Below are positions 55,918-64,000 of a stretch of DNA of 64,000 nucleotides, one piece after another. The first letter of the stretch is position 1, and each line of letters starts with the position of its first letter. The notes beneath the pieces are model-generated. The model did no database searches and had not been told where the DNA came from. It was given only the letters and a program-made list of their open reading frames with translations. Origin of the DNA: Kitasatospora arboriphila (GTDB lineage: Bacteria > Actinomycetota > Actinomycetes > Mycobacteriales > Mycobacteriaceae); the NCBI RefSeq assembly GCF_000717275.1, contig NZ_JNYV01000012.1, forward strand, positions 56,507 to 120,506, written 5' to 3'. The translations under genes and the position numbers were made by a program.

Positions 55918-57603
55918 TCAGTGACAGAAACCGGCCAGCATCCGCTGCGTGAACGGCGGAGTAGGTGCGGCGGCCGCAACTGCCAACATGTCGGCGACCG
56001 AGGTGAACTTGTCGCGCGGGCGGCGCCCTCCGCCACGCTTGATTTCGGCTTCGTCGATGGCCCTCCATCCGGCCGCGTTCACCACATCTGGTCTGCGGCT
56101 GCGCACCAGTTTCGCCAACGCGTGGGGCCTTGTGCGCGGCGCGGTCAACAGACCGGCGTTGTAATCATCGACGACGCTTTGTACCGTCTCCGCCGCGCAC
56201 GACTTGTTGGTGCCGATGAAACCGTTGGGGCCGCGCTTGATCCAGCCCGCCACGTAGCTGCCTGGCACCGGCTGTGCCGTTTGCGGATCGATGACCCGGC
56301 CCCCGTCGTTGGGTATCACGGCGGCGACGTCATCGAACGGTAGATCGCGAATGGCCTTCCCGCGGTATCCGATCGATGTCAGCACCAGGCCGGCGTCGAG
56401 ATGACAGATTCGATCCGAACCCGTCACTGTGAAGTCGATGCCGCTCACGAGGGCAGTGCCGAGGATGCGCGCGGGCGTCAACCGGTATGCTAACCGGATC
56501 TGCGGGCGCGTCGCGGGCACTGACGCGTCTCCGAGCTTGCTCAGTACCTCCAGTTTGTTTCGGATCAGCGGGTCCTCCGCCGTGGCGAGGTCGGCCTGCA
56601 CGAGAGCTTGGTCGGTCGCATCGAGAACCACGTCGCACGTCGATGTTAGCCCGATCAATTCCGGCAGGGTGAAAGCGGACTGCGCCGGCCCGCGGCGGGC
56701 TGCGATCACCACTTCGTTGACCTTCGACTGCCGCAGTGCGGCCAGCGCGTGATCGGCGATGTCCGTGCGCGCCAATGCGTCCGGATCAGTCGTCAAAATG
56801 CGGGCTACGTCGAGCGCGACGTTGCCGTTGCCGACCAGCACCACTCGTTCATGTTCCAGCGTGACAGGGAGATCTGTGTATTCGGGATGTCCGTTGATCC
56901 ACGCGACCATTTCGGTGGCCGTGCCGGTGCCGGGCAGTCCCATGCCGTCGACGTCGAGTCTGCGATCGTTCGGCGCTCCGACGGCATACACCACCGCGTG
57001 ATGGTGGGCCAAGAGTTCGGAGTGGGACACATCCGATCCCACCTCGACGTTGAGGTAGAAGGTGAATCCAGGCGATCGGCTCACTTCGTCGAAAAGCCGC
57101 GTGACCCGCTTGGTGTTCTGATGGTCGGGTGCGACGCCGGCCCGCACCAGCCCATAGGGCGTCGGGAGACGTTCGAAGACGTTGACCCGTACGCCTGACT
57201 GGGTTAACAGTTCGTCGGCGGCATACATCGCCGCCGGACCAGAGCCAACGATCGCTACCGTCAATGGATCAGACTCGCGTGCATCGACTTTCGGCGCGGC
57301 GATGACCGGCGCCAGCTTAGACGTCGGCGGAACCCTCTCGCCTGCGGGCCGATCCGGGTAGAACGCCGCGTTGAGGGAGACAAACGGCAATTGTTCAGGC
57401 CGCAGCTTTGCCTGCGGCACTATCGCCCCGACCGGGCAGGCAGATACACATGCGCCGCAGTCGACACACGAGACCGGATCGATGTACAACATCTCAGCGG
57501 TGGCGAACCCGGGTTCGTCTGGCGACGGATGAATACAGTTGACCGGGCAGGCGTACACACAGGAGGCGTCGCTACAGCACGACTGGGTGATCACATGGGG
57601 CAT
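55918..57603 (-). CDS. fprB: Ferredoxin plus ferredoxin-NADP reductase (FprB-like)
   Basis: 561 residues. An N-terminal bacterial ferredoxin domain (CCSDASCVYACPVNCIH and CVDCGACVSACPVG) is fused to an adrenodoxin-reductase-like FAD/NADPH domain with VGSGPAAMYAAD, LPTPYGLVRAGVAPDH and GYRGKAIRDLPF. This is the FprB layout. It can pass electrons to oxygenases. It follows the AurF-type diiron gene by 10 bases in one operon, so the two probably work together. Confidence 0.9.
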   Translation of the reverse strand: MPHVITQSCCSDASCVYACPVNCIHPSPDEPGFATAEMLYIDPVSCVDCGACVSACPVGAIVPQAKLRPEQLPFVSLNAAFYPDRPAGERVPPTSKLAPVIAAPKVDARESDPLTVAIVGSGPAAMYAADELLTQSGVRVNVFERLPTPYGLVRAGVAPDHQNTKRVTRLFDEVSRSPGFTFYLNVEVGSDVSHSELLAHHHAVVYAVGAPNDRRLDVDGMGLPGTGTATEMVAWINGHPEYTDLPVTLEHERVVLVGNGNVALDVARILTTDPDALARTDIADHALAALRQSKVNEVVIAARRGPAQSAFTLPELIGLTSTCDVVLDATDQALVQADLATAEDPLIRNKLEVLSKLGDASVPATRPQIRLAYRLTPARILGTALVSGIDFTVTGSDRICHLDAGLVLTSIGYRGKAIRDLPFDDVAAVIPNDGGRVIDPQTAQPVPGSYVAGWIKRGPNGFIGTNKSCAAETVQSVVDDYNAGLLTAPRTRPHALAKLVRSRRPDVVNAAGWRAIDEAEIKRGGGRRPRDKFTSVADMLAVAAAAPTPPFTQRMLAGFCH

Positions 57604-57613
57604 GTACGCCGCC

Positions 57614-58630
57614 CTACGCTACGGCGGACACGTGCTGGCGCTGCGGCTCGCTACGGTAGCGACTCGGCTTGCCGTCGATCTTGCAGATCCGCCAAACGAT
57701 CTTGGCGAGCGGATTGATCAGTCCCGTGTCGTGGCACAGCATCCGGACGTCACCGAACATGTCACGTAGCGTTTGCCGCGACTCCGGCGAATTGAAGAAG
57801 ACCTCCTTGCGCACCGAGCGTGGAATATCGAACTCCTTCCAGAACTCCCGCGGCGGAACCATGATGGCCGAACACAGCACGCGCATCATCACCGGCACAA
57901 ACATCGACAGCAAGAACCGCTTCCCTCGCGACAAATGCGGCACCCGCTTACGCAGGTACTCATGCGCGAACGAGATGTGCCGCGCCTCTTCGGCCACGTG
58001 GATCGCCATCACCCGCTCCATGATCGGGTGCAGCTGTTTACCCTCGCGCAGAACGTTCTTCTGCGTGTGATCGATGGGTTCTTCACCGGCGAGAATGCCG
58101 AACCAGAACGGGATCGGCAGCGGCCCGGCCATCAACGGGACGACCGGTTGGGACCACCTCAGCAATCTTGGCATCCCGGGCACGTCGACGCCGATGCGGT
58201 TCACCATCTCCTGGAACATCATGGTGTGGTTGCACTCTTCGGCGGCCTCGTGCAGGCAGTAGCGGTACTCGGGCGACCCGTTGGGCGTCCAGAACGCGTA
58301 GTCCATCAGGCCGCGGATCAGGACCAACTCGAAGTGCAGGCCGACCTTGGCAACGTTGGCCTGACGCCACATACCGATCTCGATCTGGCGCTCGACCGCT
58401 TGCGCTTGATACCACGGGTGACGTCCGAGCGGATCGGTCCCAGGAAGGATCCACCGCTCGTCATTGGGTGTCACCGCGAACTCGGGTGCATCCCAATCGA
58501 TATCGATATAGGGGTTGAAATGCCGTCGCACTGACCCCTCAGACAGTGTGTTGAGCATGTCGGTGTACACGGTGTCGTCGAGCACATCCATGTTGCTACG
58601 CCAACGTTTGATGATGCCGGTTCTAGCCAT
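57614..58630 (-). CDS. AurF-family diiron oxygenase, second copy
   Basis: 338 residues from ATG 58630 (GGGGAGG upstream). Diiron motifs are CLHEAAEECNHTMMFQEMVN (about 127-146) and HVAEEARHISFAHEYLRKR (about 209-227). A GATAC-type palindrome lies 44 bases upstream. The distant relationship to the first AurF protein and its own redox partner (FprB) suggest a different substrate. Confidence 0.85.
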   Translation of the reverse strand: MARTGIIKRWRSNMDVLDDTVYTDMLNTLSEGSVRRHFNPYIDIDWDAPEFAVTPNDERWILPGTDPLGRHPWYQAQAVERQIEIGMWRQANVAKVGLHFELVLIRGLMDYAFWTPNGSPEYRYCLHEAAEECNHTMMFQEMVNRIGVDVPGMPRLLRWSQPVVPLMAGPLPIPFWFGILAGEEPIDHTQKNVLREGKQLHPIMERVMAIHVAEEARHISFAHEYLRKRVPHLSRGKRFLLSMFVPVMMRVLCSAIMVPPREFWKEFDIPRSVRKEVFFNSPESRQTLRDMFGDVRMLCHDTGLINPLAKIVWRICKIDGKPSRYRSEPQRQHVSAVA

Positions 58631-58673
58631 AAGAAGCCTCCCCTGAGGTTGATGTTTCTACGGCTTTTATACG

Positions 58674-58698
58674 TACACGATACCGCAAGTATCGGATA
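58674..58698. promoter_or_regulatory. GATAC-type palindrome before the second diiron operon
   Basis: CGATAC-CGCAA-GTATCG (58678-58694) is a perfect 6-5-6 inverted repeat. Overlapping it, TACACGATACC (58674-58684) and the reverse of TATCCGATACT (58688-58698) match the TACCCGATACT motif. It sits upstream of the AurF-FprB operon. Confidence 0.65.
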
Positions 58699-59288
58699 TC
58701 GGAAATGCCCCGGTCGTGCGATGACCGAAACCGCCCCGATCCAGGGCCGCGCGATAGGGAGCGGTGGCTGGCAAGACGGCTAACCAGCGAGACGCAAAGA
58801 CGGCATGACGGCCTGGGCCGCGCGGTCGCTACAGGCGCGTGTGTACAGGAATGGAACGTATATGTACACGCGGAGGGTCGGACGGTGTTGAAATCATCGA
58901 ATTGTGCACATGTCAGAACAGAGCGGGCGGGCGGTGTCGTCGTGCGCCGGTTGCCCCCGTGTCGCTTCGGCGGGCTCGTTTTTCAACCGGAACCGACACC
59001 TCCCTCAGGACAGTTCTTACCGCTGACAGCTGATCTTGACGGCTGATGGTGACCAGGTGATCGTAGGGGCCGCTCAACCGGCTACGACGCCGTCCTGGCC
59101 GAGCTAGATCGCCAATCGGCCAACCACCGGCCGTCAAGCACCAAGTCTGGCTTTTGTTGGTGCACGAAGGCGGCAGCGAGGGGCTCTCGCTCTGGCACGG
59201 CGGCCCACATATTTCGTGTTCTCCGGCCCACTGGGACGACGGGCAAGACGACCATCGGCCGCATCCTCGCAGCGGATGGGGGTCAATA
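58699..59288. other. Gap without a convincing gene
   Basis: Several open frames of 60-115 codons exist but are Arg/Thr-rich and lack ribosome sites. Near 59220-59280 one frame reads GPTGTTGKTTIGRILAADGG, a Walker A-like string that may be chance or a relic of an ATPase gene. The DNA has direct repeats of GGGCCGCGCG around 58745 and 58815. Confidence 0.35.
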
Positions 59289-60197
59289 GTGCTGCGCCTC
59301 GTGATCTACGGTCTATGCATGGTGGCAGCAGCTGTGAGATACGTGCCGGCCCGAGTCGCGCATACTGCTTTACAACGACCACGTACGCCGGGCGAGCTCG
59401 TCAATACACTTCGCACCGGGTCGCCGGCCAGGCGGCTACGGTATTCAACCGTCCTCGTCACTGGCTCTTCGTCGGGCATCGGCGCTGCGGCAGCTGAAGA
59501 GTTCGCCCGTCGTGGAGCCCACGTCTTGATGGTGGCGCGTCGTGCGCACAGCCTAGACGAGCTCGTCACGCGTATCCGGGCCGCGGGCGGCTATGCCGAC
59601 GCCTGTCCGGCGGATCTCTCCGACACCGACGACACGGCTCGCCTGATCCAGCACGTGCTCGCCGAGTACGGCTGCCCAGACATCGTCGTGAACAACGCCG
59701 GGCGGTCGATTCGCCGCGAGGTCCTCGACTCGACGGATCGGCTGCACGACTATCAGCGCACCATGGCGGTCAACTACTTCGGTCCCGTGCAGCTGACGTT
59801 AGGGTTCCTACCTGCCATGAAGGAGCGCGGCAGCGGCCACTTCATCAACGTCTCCACCTGGGGGATCCCAATGGGCGCTATGCCCAAGTTCTCGGCATAC
59901 GCGGGATCGAAGGCCGCGATTACCGCCTTCGGACGCAGCATAGCGTCGGAGTTGCGTGGCACAGGGGTCTCTGTGACGACCGTCTTCTTCCCGCTCGTGC
60001 GGACACCGATGATCGAGCCCACCAACGAATACCACCAAATTCCCGCGCTCACCGCGGTCGAGGCTGCGGACTGGCTCGTGCACGCGGCTGTGTATCGCGA
60101 TCTGGAGGTCATGCCGCGAGTGGCACGGCTTCTCCGACGAGTGGGCGCGGCCTCGTCGAGAGTCGCGGACCGGCTTGTGGAACGTAATGCGCCCTGA
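59289..60197 (+). CDS. Short-chain dehydrogenase/reductase
   Basis: 302 residues from GTG 59289 (an ATG ten codons later is also possible). SDR motifs: TGSSSGIG, NNAG, active-site Ser in NVSTWG, YAGSK. The first 50 residues form a hydrophobic anchor (LRLVIYGLCMVAAAVRYV), typical of membrane-associated lipid-modifying SDRs in mycobacteria. It is alone on the plus strand. Confidence 0.85.
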   Translation: MLRLVIYGLCMVAAAVRYVPARVAHTALQRPRTPGELVNTLRTGSPARRLRYSTVLVTGSSSGIGAAAAEEFARRGAHVLMVARRAHSLDELVTRIRAAGGYADACPADLSDTDDTARLIQHVLAEYGCPDIVVNNAGRSIRREVLDSTDRLHDYQRTMAVNYFGPVQLTLGFLPAMKERGSGHFINVSTWGIPMGAMPKFSAYAGSKAAITAFGRSIASELRGTGVSVTTVFFPLVRTPMIEPTNEYHQIPALTAVEAADWLVHAAVYRDLEVMPRVARLLRRVGAASSRVADRLVERNAP

Positions 60198-60329
60198 CGT
60201 GTGCCCCAGATGGTGGCCCACGGCGAGGTGATCAACTCGGCGAGGAGGGCCGATGTGCGACACGGGGATACCTGACTCGTCGGTGCGATCGGCCCGAGGC
60301 TCTGCTGCACGACGGTCCACTTAGCCTGG

Positions 60330-60885
60330 TCCCGCCGCCGGGCTGTCGGGGTGGTGCCCCGGACCTGCGATCTCGGCCAACGTGTCGGCACGACATATGC
60401 GACGCCACGCGCCACCCGACGATCATCCGGGAGTAGACGTCGGTAATGAAGCACACATACCCCACCCCGCACCAGGTCGGCACGTACGTCAGATCGGCAC
60501 CCACAGATGATTGGGTGCGGTCGCGGTGAAGTTGCGTTTGACCAGATCCGGATGCCGTGGCGTATCTGGATCGGCTTTCGTGGTGCGCACCTGCTTTCCC
60601 CGGCGGACCCCTTCGATGCCGGCGAGCCGCATCAACTGGGCGACCTGGTCGCGGCCGACGGCGTGACCGCGCCCGGCGCGCGGCCGTCCACAGCTTGCGG
60701 TCACCGTAGACCCGGTAGTTGTCCTCCCCCAGCTGTTCAAGAGCCGGACCCATCACCCGCGTCACGTCGCGTCCGCGCCGACGGCGCGCGGGCCTTGGTC
60801 ACGTAGTACGTACTCGGGGCCCACCGGCACCCCTGCTGAGCGCAGGACAGCACTAATGGGCTCGACCCCAAACCAAGCGGAAGTA
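60330..60885 (-). pseudogene. Broken IS3-family transposase OrfB
   Basis: Segments in different frames resemble OrfB: GVEPISAVLRSAGVPVGPEY, then GPALEQLGEDNYRVYGDRKL, QVAQLMRLAGIEGVRRGKQV, ADPDTPRHPDLVKRNF, and ADLTYVPTWCGVGYVCFITD with VYSRMIVGWRVA. The first two catalytic acidic residues lie in the DLTYV and DVYS motifs; the end with the third is missing. Several frameshifts. Related C-terminal scrap at 53539-53584. Confidence 0.7.
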
Positions 60886-60995
60886 GAACTCTGAAGCCCA
60901 CACCGTGTGGAATCCGGTGCCGAGGATCGAGAGACCATATGTACTCACAGCATTCCTTCCGCTACAGGTCGCCGCCCGGCGCGCGACGCGGGAGA

Positions 60996-61577
60996 TTAGT
61001 GCGTCGTCGGCGTATCGTCGTGGTCACTTACCTGCTGCGGAATAGCCGTCTCTACAACGTGGTTCGGAGAACTCTTACCCAACGTGCTCGTGAAGTGCTC
61101 CAGCGTGACGACGATGAAGAGCCCAACCGCCGACGCGACGCGCTGGCCGGTTGTCGCCTCTCGCAGTTCGGCCCGGACTTTGAGTTTGCGGCCCGTCCGG
61201 GACACGAGATCGGCACTGACCTCGTACCGGGTGCCCAGCAACACGGGGGCGAAGAACTCGGTGTCGAGTTTGCGAGTTACCGCCATCTCGCCCACGACGT
61301 AGAGCAGCATCCCCACCATGTCATCGAGGACGGTGACCACGGCGCCACCGTGTGCTATTCCGGGGGCGCCGCGATGTCTACCATCGAATACATGCACGGC
61401 AACCACGCCATCTCCACGCCGTCGGGCCTGCAAGCGGTATCCGTGCGGATTGTCGGTACCGCACCCAAGACACCATGGGTGGTGCGCCTCCAGTTCTGCA
61501 CCGTCGACTACGTCGCCGCGGTTCTGGAATGCGTTCCACCAGTGGACCGTTAGCTGCTCATCGGTTGGACTGTCGAT
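60996..61577 (-). CDS. PaaI-type thioesterase lacking a normal start codon
   Basis: About 193 residues if translation begins at an ATC (61577) that lies 7 bases after a perfect AGGAGG; an upstream in-frame TGA and no ATG/GTG/TTG before 61433 leave no better start. The protein has an N-terminal EAHHPWCLGCGTDNPHG block and a hot-dog thioesterase core with GIAHGGAVVTVLDDMVGMLL, VTRKLDTEFFAPVLL and VASAVGLFIVVTLEHF. The family would hydrolyse acyl-CoAs. Either the start ATG mutated to ATC or translation is weak and begins at ATC or the TTG at 61433. Confidence 0.65.
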   Translation of the reverse strand: MDSPTDEQLTVHWWNAFQNRGDVVDGAELEAHHPWCLGCGTDNPHGYRLQARRRGDGVVAVHVFDGRHRGAPGIAHGGAVVTVLDDMVGMLLYVVGEMAVTRKLDTEFFAPVLLGTRYEVSADLVSRTGRKLKVRAELREATTGQRVASAVGLFIVVTLEHFTSTLGKSSPNHVVETAIPQQVSDHDDTPTTH

Positions 61578-61854
61578 GACGATGCCTCCTGAAAATCAAC
61601 ACGCAGCTTGTTTTTGACGTCCCGCCAGAGCGCGCCACGGTCATCAAACGGGCGAATCCGAGCACTTTGACTCGTTTCGACTCAAGTTAGTCGATCTCAC
61701 ACCGAGAGCAAACACGCACATCAGTTGTTACTGATCGCAGCAGGCGTTCGCAACCGACATCTTTGCCCACGAGCTGCGGCAGTCAGCAGTACCGCCTTCG
61801 GGACGCAGTACGCCCTCGACCCGGAGGCTTGAGACCGCGTCTCGTCAAAGCCCT

Positions 61855-61960
61855 CGAAGTCGCCCCGAACTGCGAGAGGCGACGCCCGGCCACGCGCGTC
61901 GCGTCAGAGGTTGGGCTCTTCATCGTCGGCACGCCGGCCCAATCCCTCACCGTGTCTTCT
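61855..61960 (+). pseudogene. Inverted fragment of a thioesterase gene
   Basis: On the plus strand ELREATPGHA and, in the next frame, RVASEVGLFIVGTP match ELREATTGQRVASAVGLFIV in the 60996-61577 thioesterase. The DNA near 61895-61930 is nearly identical to the reverse complement of 61100-61135. It looks like a partial, inverted, decayed duplicate. Confidence 0.55.
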
Positions 61961-62110
61961 GTCCCCAGCCGAGCCGCCCATTCAGCGAGGTCGCGAAGCG
62001 AACCCGCACCGCAACGCTCTCCCTTACTGTGACGGCAGGAATCAGCACCTCATCATCGCGTGTCTACCGGCGAAGCTGTCGATCCTCGGAAGGACAATCC
62101 GCTAGCCAAA

Positions 62111-62392
62111 TCACTGCAATCGTTCATGGTCAGGCGTCAAGGACCCGCAGCACGCTGGTGTAGTCCTCGGGTTTTGGAACAGCATGGTGCGAGCGGCGAT
62201 CGGGCATAGATCTCGGTGAGCTGCACACCGCTGTTCCCCTCGATGATGGGTCTCCGATCGTGATGTCGTGTCAATGAACGTCACCACACCGCCGAGCAGC
62301 CCCCCATCAGCGCGCCGCGCGACCATCTCACTGGCCTGCCCAATCGAGTCCAGCCCATCGACAGCCTGGACACTACTTGCAGTGCTCGACAC
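62111..62392 (-). CDS. Small ORF divergent from the DoxX-like gene
   Basis: 93 codons starting at GTG 62392 with GGAGGA immediately upstream. The beginning (SSTASSVQAVDGLDSIGQAS, VARRADGGLLGGVVTFIDT) looks coding, while the end is His/Arg/Cys-rich and may be out of frame. It lies on the far side of the 62431-62478 operator and could be a truncated member of the same regulon. Not recognised. Confidence 0.35.
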   Translation of the reverse strand: MSSTASSVQAVDGLDSIGQASEMVARRADGGLLGGVVTFIDTTSRSETHHRGEQRCAAHRDLCPIAARTMLFQNPRTTPACCGSLTPDHERLQ

Positions 62393-62430
62393 TCCTCCTC
62401 ACTAGATGGTTGACAAAATCGAGTGGAGGA

Positions 62431-62478
62431 CCAGATACTGTAGGTATCTGATACTCAGGGTTTCGAGTACCTGATACC
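62431..62478. promoter_or_regulatory. Cluster of GATAC-type sites upstream of the DoxX gene
   Basis: AGATAC-TGTAG-GTATCT (62433-62449) is a 6-5-6 palindrome; TATCTGATACT (62445-62455) and TACCTGATACC (62468-62478) add two direct copies. Same spacing and core as the other sites. Lies in the 355-base gap between the divergent 62392 and 62748 genes, which otherwise shows no gene. Confidence 0.6.
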
Positions 62479-62747
62479 ATAGTCCTGATGCGATCAACGA
62501 GGGTGACTTTGACGCCAATGGCGCTACTCCGCGGTTGGCCCCCGATTTTCGTGGCAATACCGGCAGCCACTAGTAAGTCGCCTAACCGACTGCCCAGTTT
62601 GGCACGGGGGCACTACCCACAAGATGGCCACCTATCACGCAGAGCTGGCCATCTGTGCGCAGCGAAAGTTAATTATTTGGGACAAGGTTTCGCGCATGAC
62701 ATTCGCGGAACACGTCCCTGTAACCAGTGTCCTGAGGAGGCCGTTTC

Positions 62748-63407
62748 ATGCTCATCCGCCGCATTGCCCGTCCCATGCTCGCGACCGCGTTCATCGCCAC
62801 CGGGATTAATGCGATCCGCCGCCCGGAACAGCTAGCCGAAACCACCCAGCCGTTTGTCGACAAAGCAAAAACCCAACTGCCCCTGCAGGCCGCGGATCTG
62901 ATCCCGTCCGACGCGCAGGTGCTGGTCCGGATCAACGGCGCGATTCACATCATCGGTGGTCTGGCGCTGGCCACCGGCAAGTTCCCGCGGCTCGCCTCTC
63001 TGACCCTCGCAGGCGTCATCATTCCGACTACGCTGGCCGGAAACGGTTTCTGGAACGAGACCGATCTGGACGAGCGGGCCGAGCAGCAGGCCCATTTCAT
63101 CAAGAACGTGGGACTCTTGGGCGGGCTGCTGATCACAACCGTCGACACCGAAGGGAAGCCTTCGCTGGCATGGCGCGGACGCAAGGCAGCAGCCATCGCG
63201 AGTGACAAGGTCACCGCGGTGCTGCCGTCGACCGCCGCCAGTGCGACAACGGCCGGTGTCCTGGCCGGTCGTGCGTCGCACATCGCCGAGGTCGTCACAG
63301 AACGCGCCGGCGAGCTCGCCGAGGTCGCTACTGAACGCACCGCGTCGCTGAGCAAAGCGGCTGCGGAAAAACAGGCCAAACTGGGCGAACGAGCCGGTAA
63401 GAAGTAG
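62748..63407 (+). CDS. DoxX family membrane protein with helical tail
   Basis: 219 residues from ATG 62748 (GAGGAGG upstream). An N-terminal DoxX-type region: ARPMLATAFIATGINAIRRP, then VRINGAIHIIGGLALATGKF, LTLAGVIIPTTLAGNGF. DoxX proteins are membrane redox-associated. The last 60 residues are an Ala/Glu/Arg helical tail with repeats (EVVTERAGELAEVATERTAS) probably forming a coiled coil. Upstream GATAC-type sites suggest co-regulation with the oxidation genes. Confidence 0.75.
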   Translation: MLIRRIARPMLATAFIATGINAIRRPEQLAETTQPFVDKAKTQLPLQAADLIPSDAQVLVRINGAIHIIGGLALATGKFPRLASLTLAGVIIPTTLAGNGFWNETDLDERAEQQAHFIKNVGLLGGLLITTVDTEGKPSLAWRGRKAAAIASDKVTAVLPSTAASATTAGVLAGRASHIAEVVTERAGELAEVATERTASLSKAAAEKQAKLGERAGKK

Positions 63408-63550
63408 GCGAAGTTGGCGATGCAGCTGCCAAGCCGGAGGCCAACATTACCCATCGTCATAATTCTCACCGCTTCGTCCGCCGATTCTTGGCCAAATAGA
63501 ACCGATAAGAAAACAGTCCCCGTTAGATATGCCCCTAAGTCGCAGACGCC

Positions 63551-63583
63551 GATAAACAGTATCGGCACTTGTTGTGTCAACAA
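63551..63583. promoter_or_regulatory. Palindromes upstream of fadD
   Basis: GCCGATA-AACAG-TATCGGC is a 7-5-7 inverted repeat, and CAGTATCGG (63557-63565) is the exact complement of CCGATACTG seen at 40009-40017. Next to it is TTGTTG-TGT-CAACAA (63569-63583). Located about 20-50 bases before the fadD start. Confidence 0.5.
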
Positions 63584-63603
63584 TGCCGGAGGCCGAAGAA
63601 TCA

Positions 63604-64000
63604 TGAGTTTCAAGAGTCCCTTTCCCCCTGTGGAGATCTCCGAGGATTCGATCTACGAGACGTTGTTCGGGTCGATCAGCGAGGGTCGATCAGCGAGGAG
63701 GACCTGGATCGGACCGCGCTGATCGACGCCGGCGCCACCGAGGGCACCACCTACCGCGAGCTGATCGGCCGGATCAACGCCTTCGCCGGAGCCCTGGCGG
63801 CGCGTGGCATCGAGGTGGGCGACAAGGTTGCACTGCTGTCGCCGAACACCTCGGCGTTCGCGTTCGTGTTCCACGGCATCCTGCGTGCGGGCGCCACTGC
63901 AACCACCGTCAACGCGCTGTTCACCGCGCCCGAGATCGCCAAGCAGCTCACCGACTCGGGTGCCAAGATGCTCATCACGATCACCCAGCTCGGTGACCAG
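63604..64000 (+). pseudogene. fadD acyl-CoA synthetase broken by a 14-bp duplication (runs off window)
   Basis: ATG 63604. The N-terminus FPPVEISEDSIYETLFGSIS is continued, after a shift caused by a tandem 14-bp duplication, by EEDLDRTALIDAGATEGTTY and VGDKVALLSPNTSAFAFVFH, a standard 4-coumarate/fatty-acid-CoA ligase start that stays open to the window edge. In the unshifted frame the protein ends at 63722. AMP-ligases activate acids as CoA thioesters. The catalytic motifs lie beyond the window. The second broken ligase gene in this island. Confidence 0.85.
63671..63698 (+). repeat. 14-bp perfect tandem duplication
   Basis: GTCGATCAGCGAGG occurs at 63671-63684 and again at 63685-63698. Removing one copy restores the ligase reading frame (ISEEDLDRTAL), so the duplication is the cause of the frameshift. 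Confidence 0.9.

Noticed and set aside
59216..59290. Walker A-like string GPTGTTGKTTIGRILAADGG as an ABC transporter
   Set aside because: No signature motif, Walker B or further domain follows in any frame.

Overview
This window looks like part of a large plasmid or integrated conjugative element from a mycolic-acid actinomycete, most likely Mycobacterium/Mycolicibacterium. The basis is the high G+C, frequent GTG starts and 4-base ATGA/GTGA gene overlaps, a complete yrbE-mce operon, an MmpL-type RND transporter, an EspR-like regulator, a cutinase-family esterase and an actinobacterial type IV secretion (T4SS) cluster. No rRNA, tRNA, CRISPR array, replication initiator or relaxase was seen. 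The genus is an inference; no database was searched.

Region 1 (1-24.0 kb) is transcribed almost entirely on the minus strand and is a conjugation operon. In transcription order it holds a cutinase-like esterase, a membrane-anchored protein, a glycine-rich exported protein, a DUF6668-type protein, two small VirB2-like membrane proteins, two related NTF2-like envelope proteins (one frameshifted), a VirB6/TrbL-like channel protein, a SCO6880 protein plus a shorter paralogue, a VirB4-like ATPase, an HTH protein, a giant four-domain peptidoglycan hydrolase, a lipoprotein, a VirD4/TcpA coupling ATPase, a DUF4913 protein and a tail of small hypothetical proteins. Near its distal end, at 572-652, lies a perfect T-shaped nested inverted repeat. 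Two regulators (XRE type and EspR type) lie divergently at 24.1-25.3 kb.

Region 2 (25.3-33.5 kb) is a patchwork: a small conserved protein, an ANTAR protein, a lipoprotein, a PAS-PAS-GGDEF cyclase and a small monooxygenase-like protein sit among decayed genes (MFS half, ferredoxin reductase, IS110-type transposase, TetR tail). An intact BtrH-like gene stands alone. A 70-bp promoter/operator module occurs twice (25.47 and 30.44 kb), with a third partial copy.

Region 3 (33.6-64 kb) is a lipid/ketone catabolic and transport island: a TetR regulator; a mymA-like oxidation operon (AurF-type diiron protein, Baeyer-Villiger monooxygenase, SDR, ferredoxin reductase, alpha/beta hydrolase); a divergent DUF4873-MmpL pair; the yrbEAB-mceABCDEF-mam operon ending in a broken fadD; a ferritin-like metal-dependent hydrolase; a second AurF protein with FprB; an SDR; a thioesterase lacking a normal start codon; a DoxX-like membrane protein; and a fadD freshly broken by a 14-bp tandem duplication. 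A motif close to TAYCYGATACY is seen before at least five of these transcription units, which suggests one regulon, perhaps run by the local TetR protein. The mce system has no MceG ATPase here and would depend on the host's.
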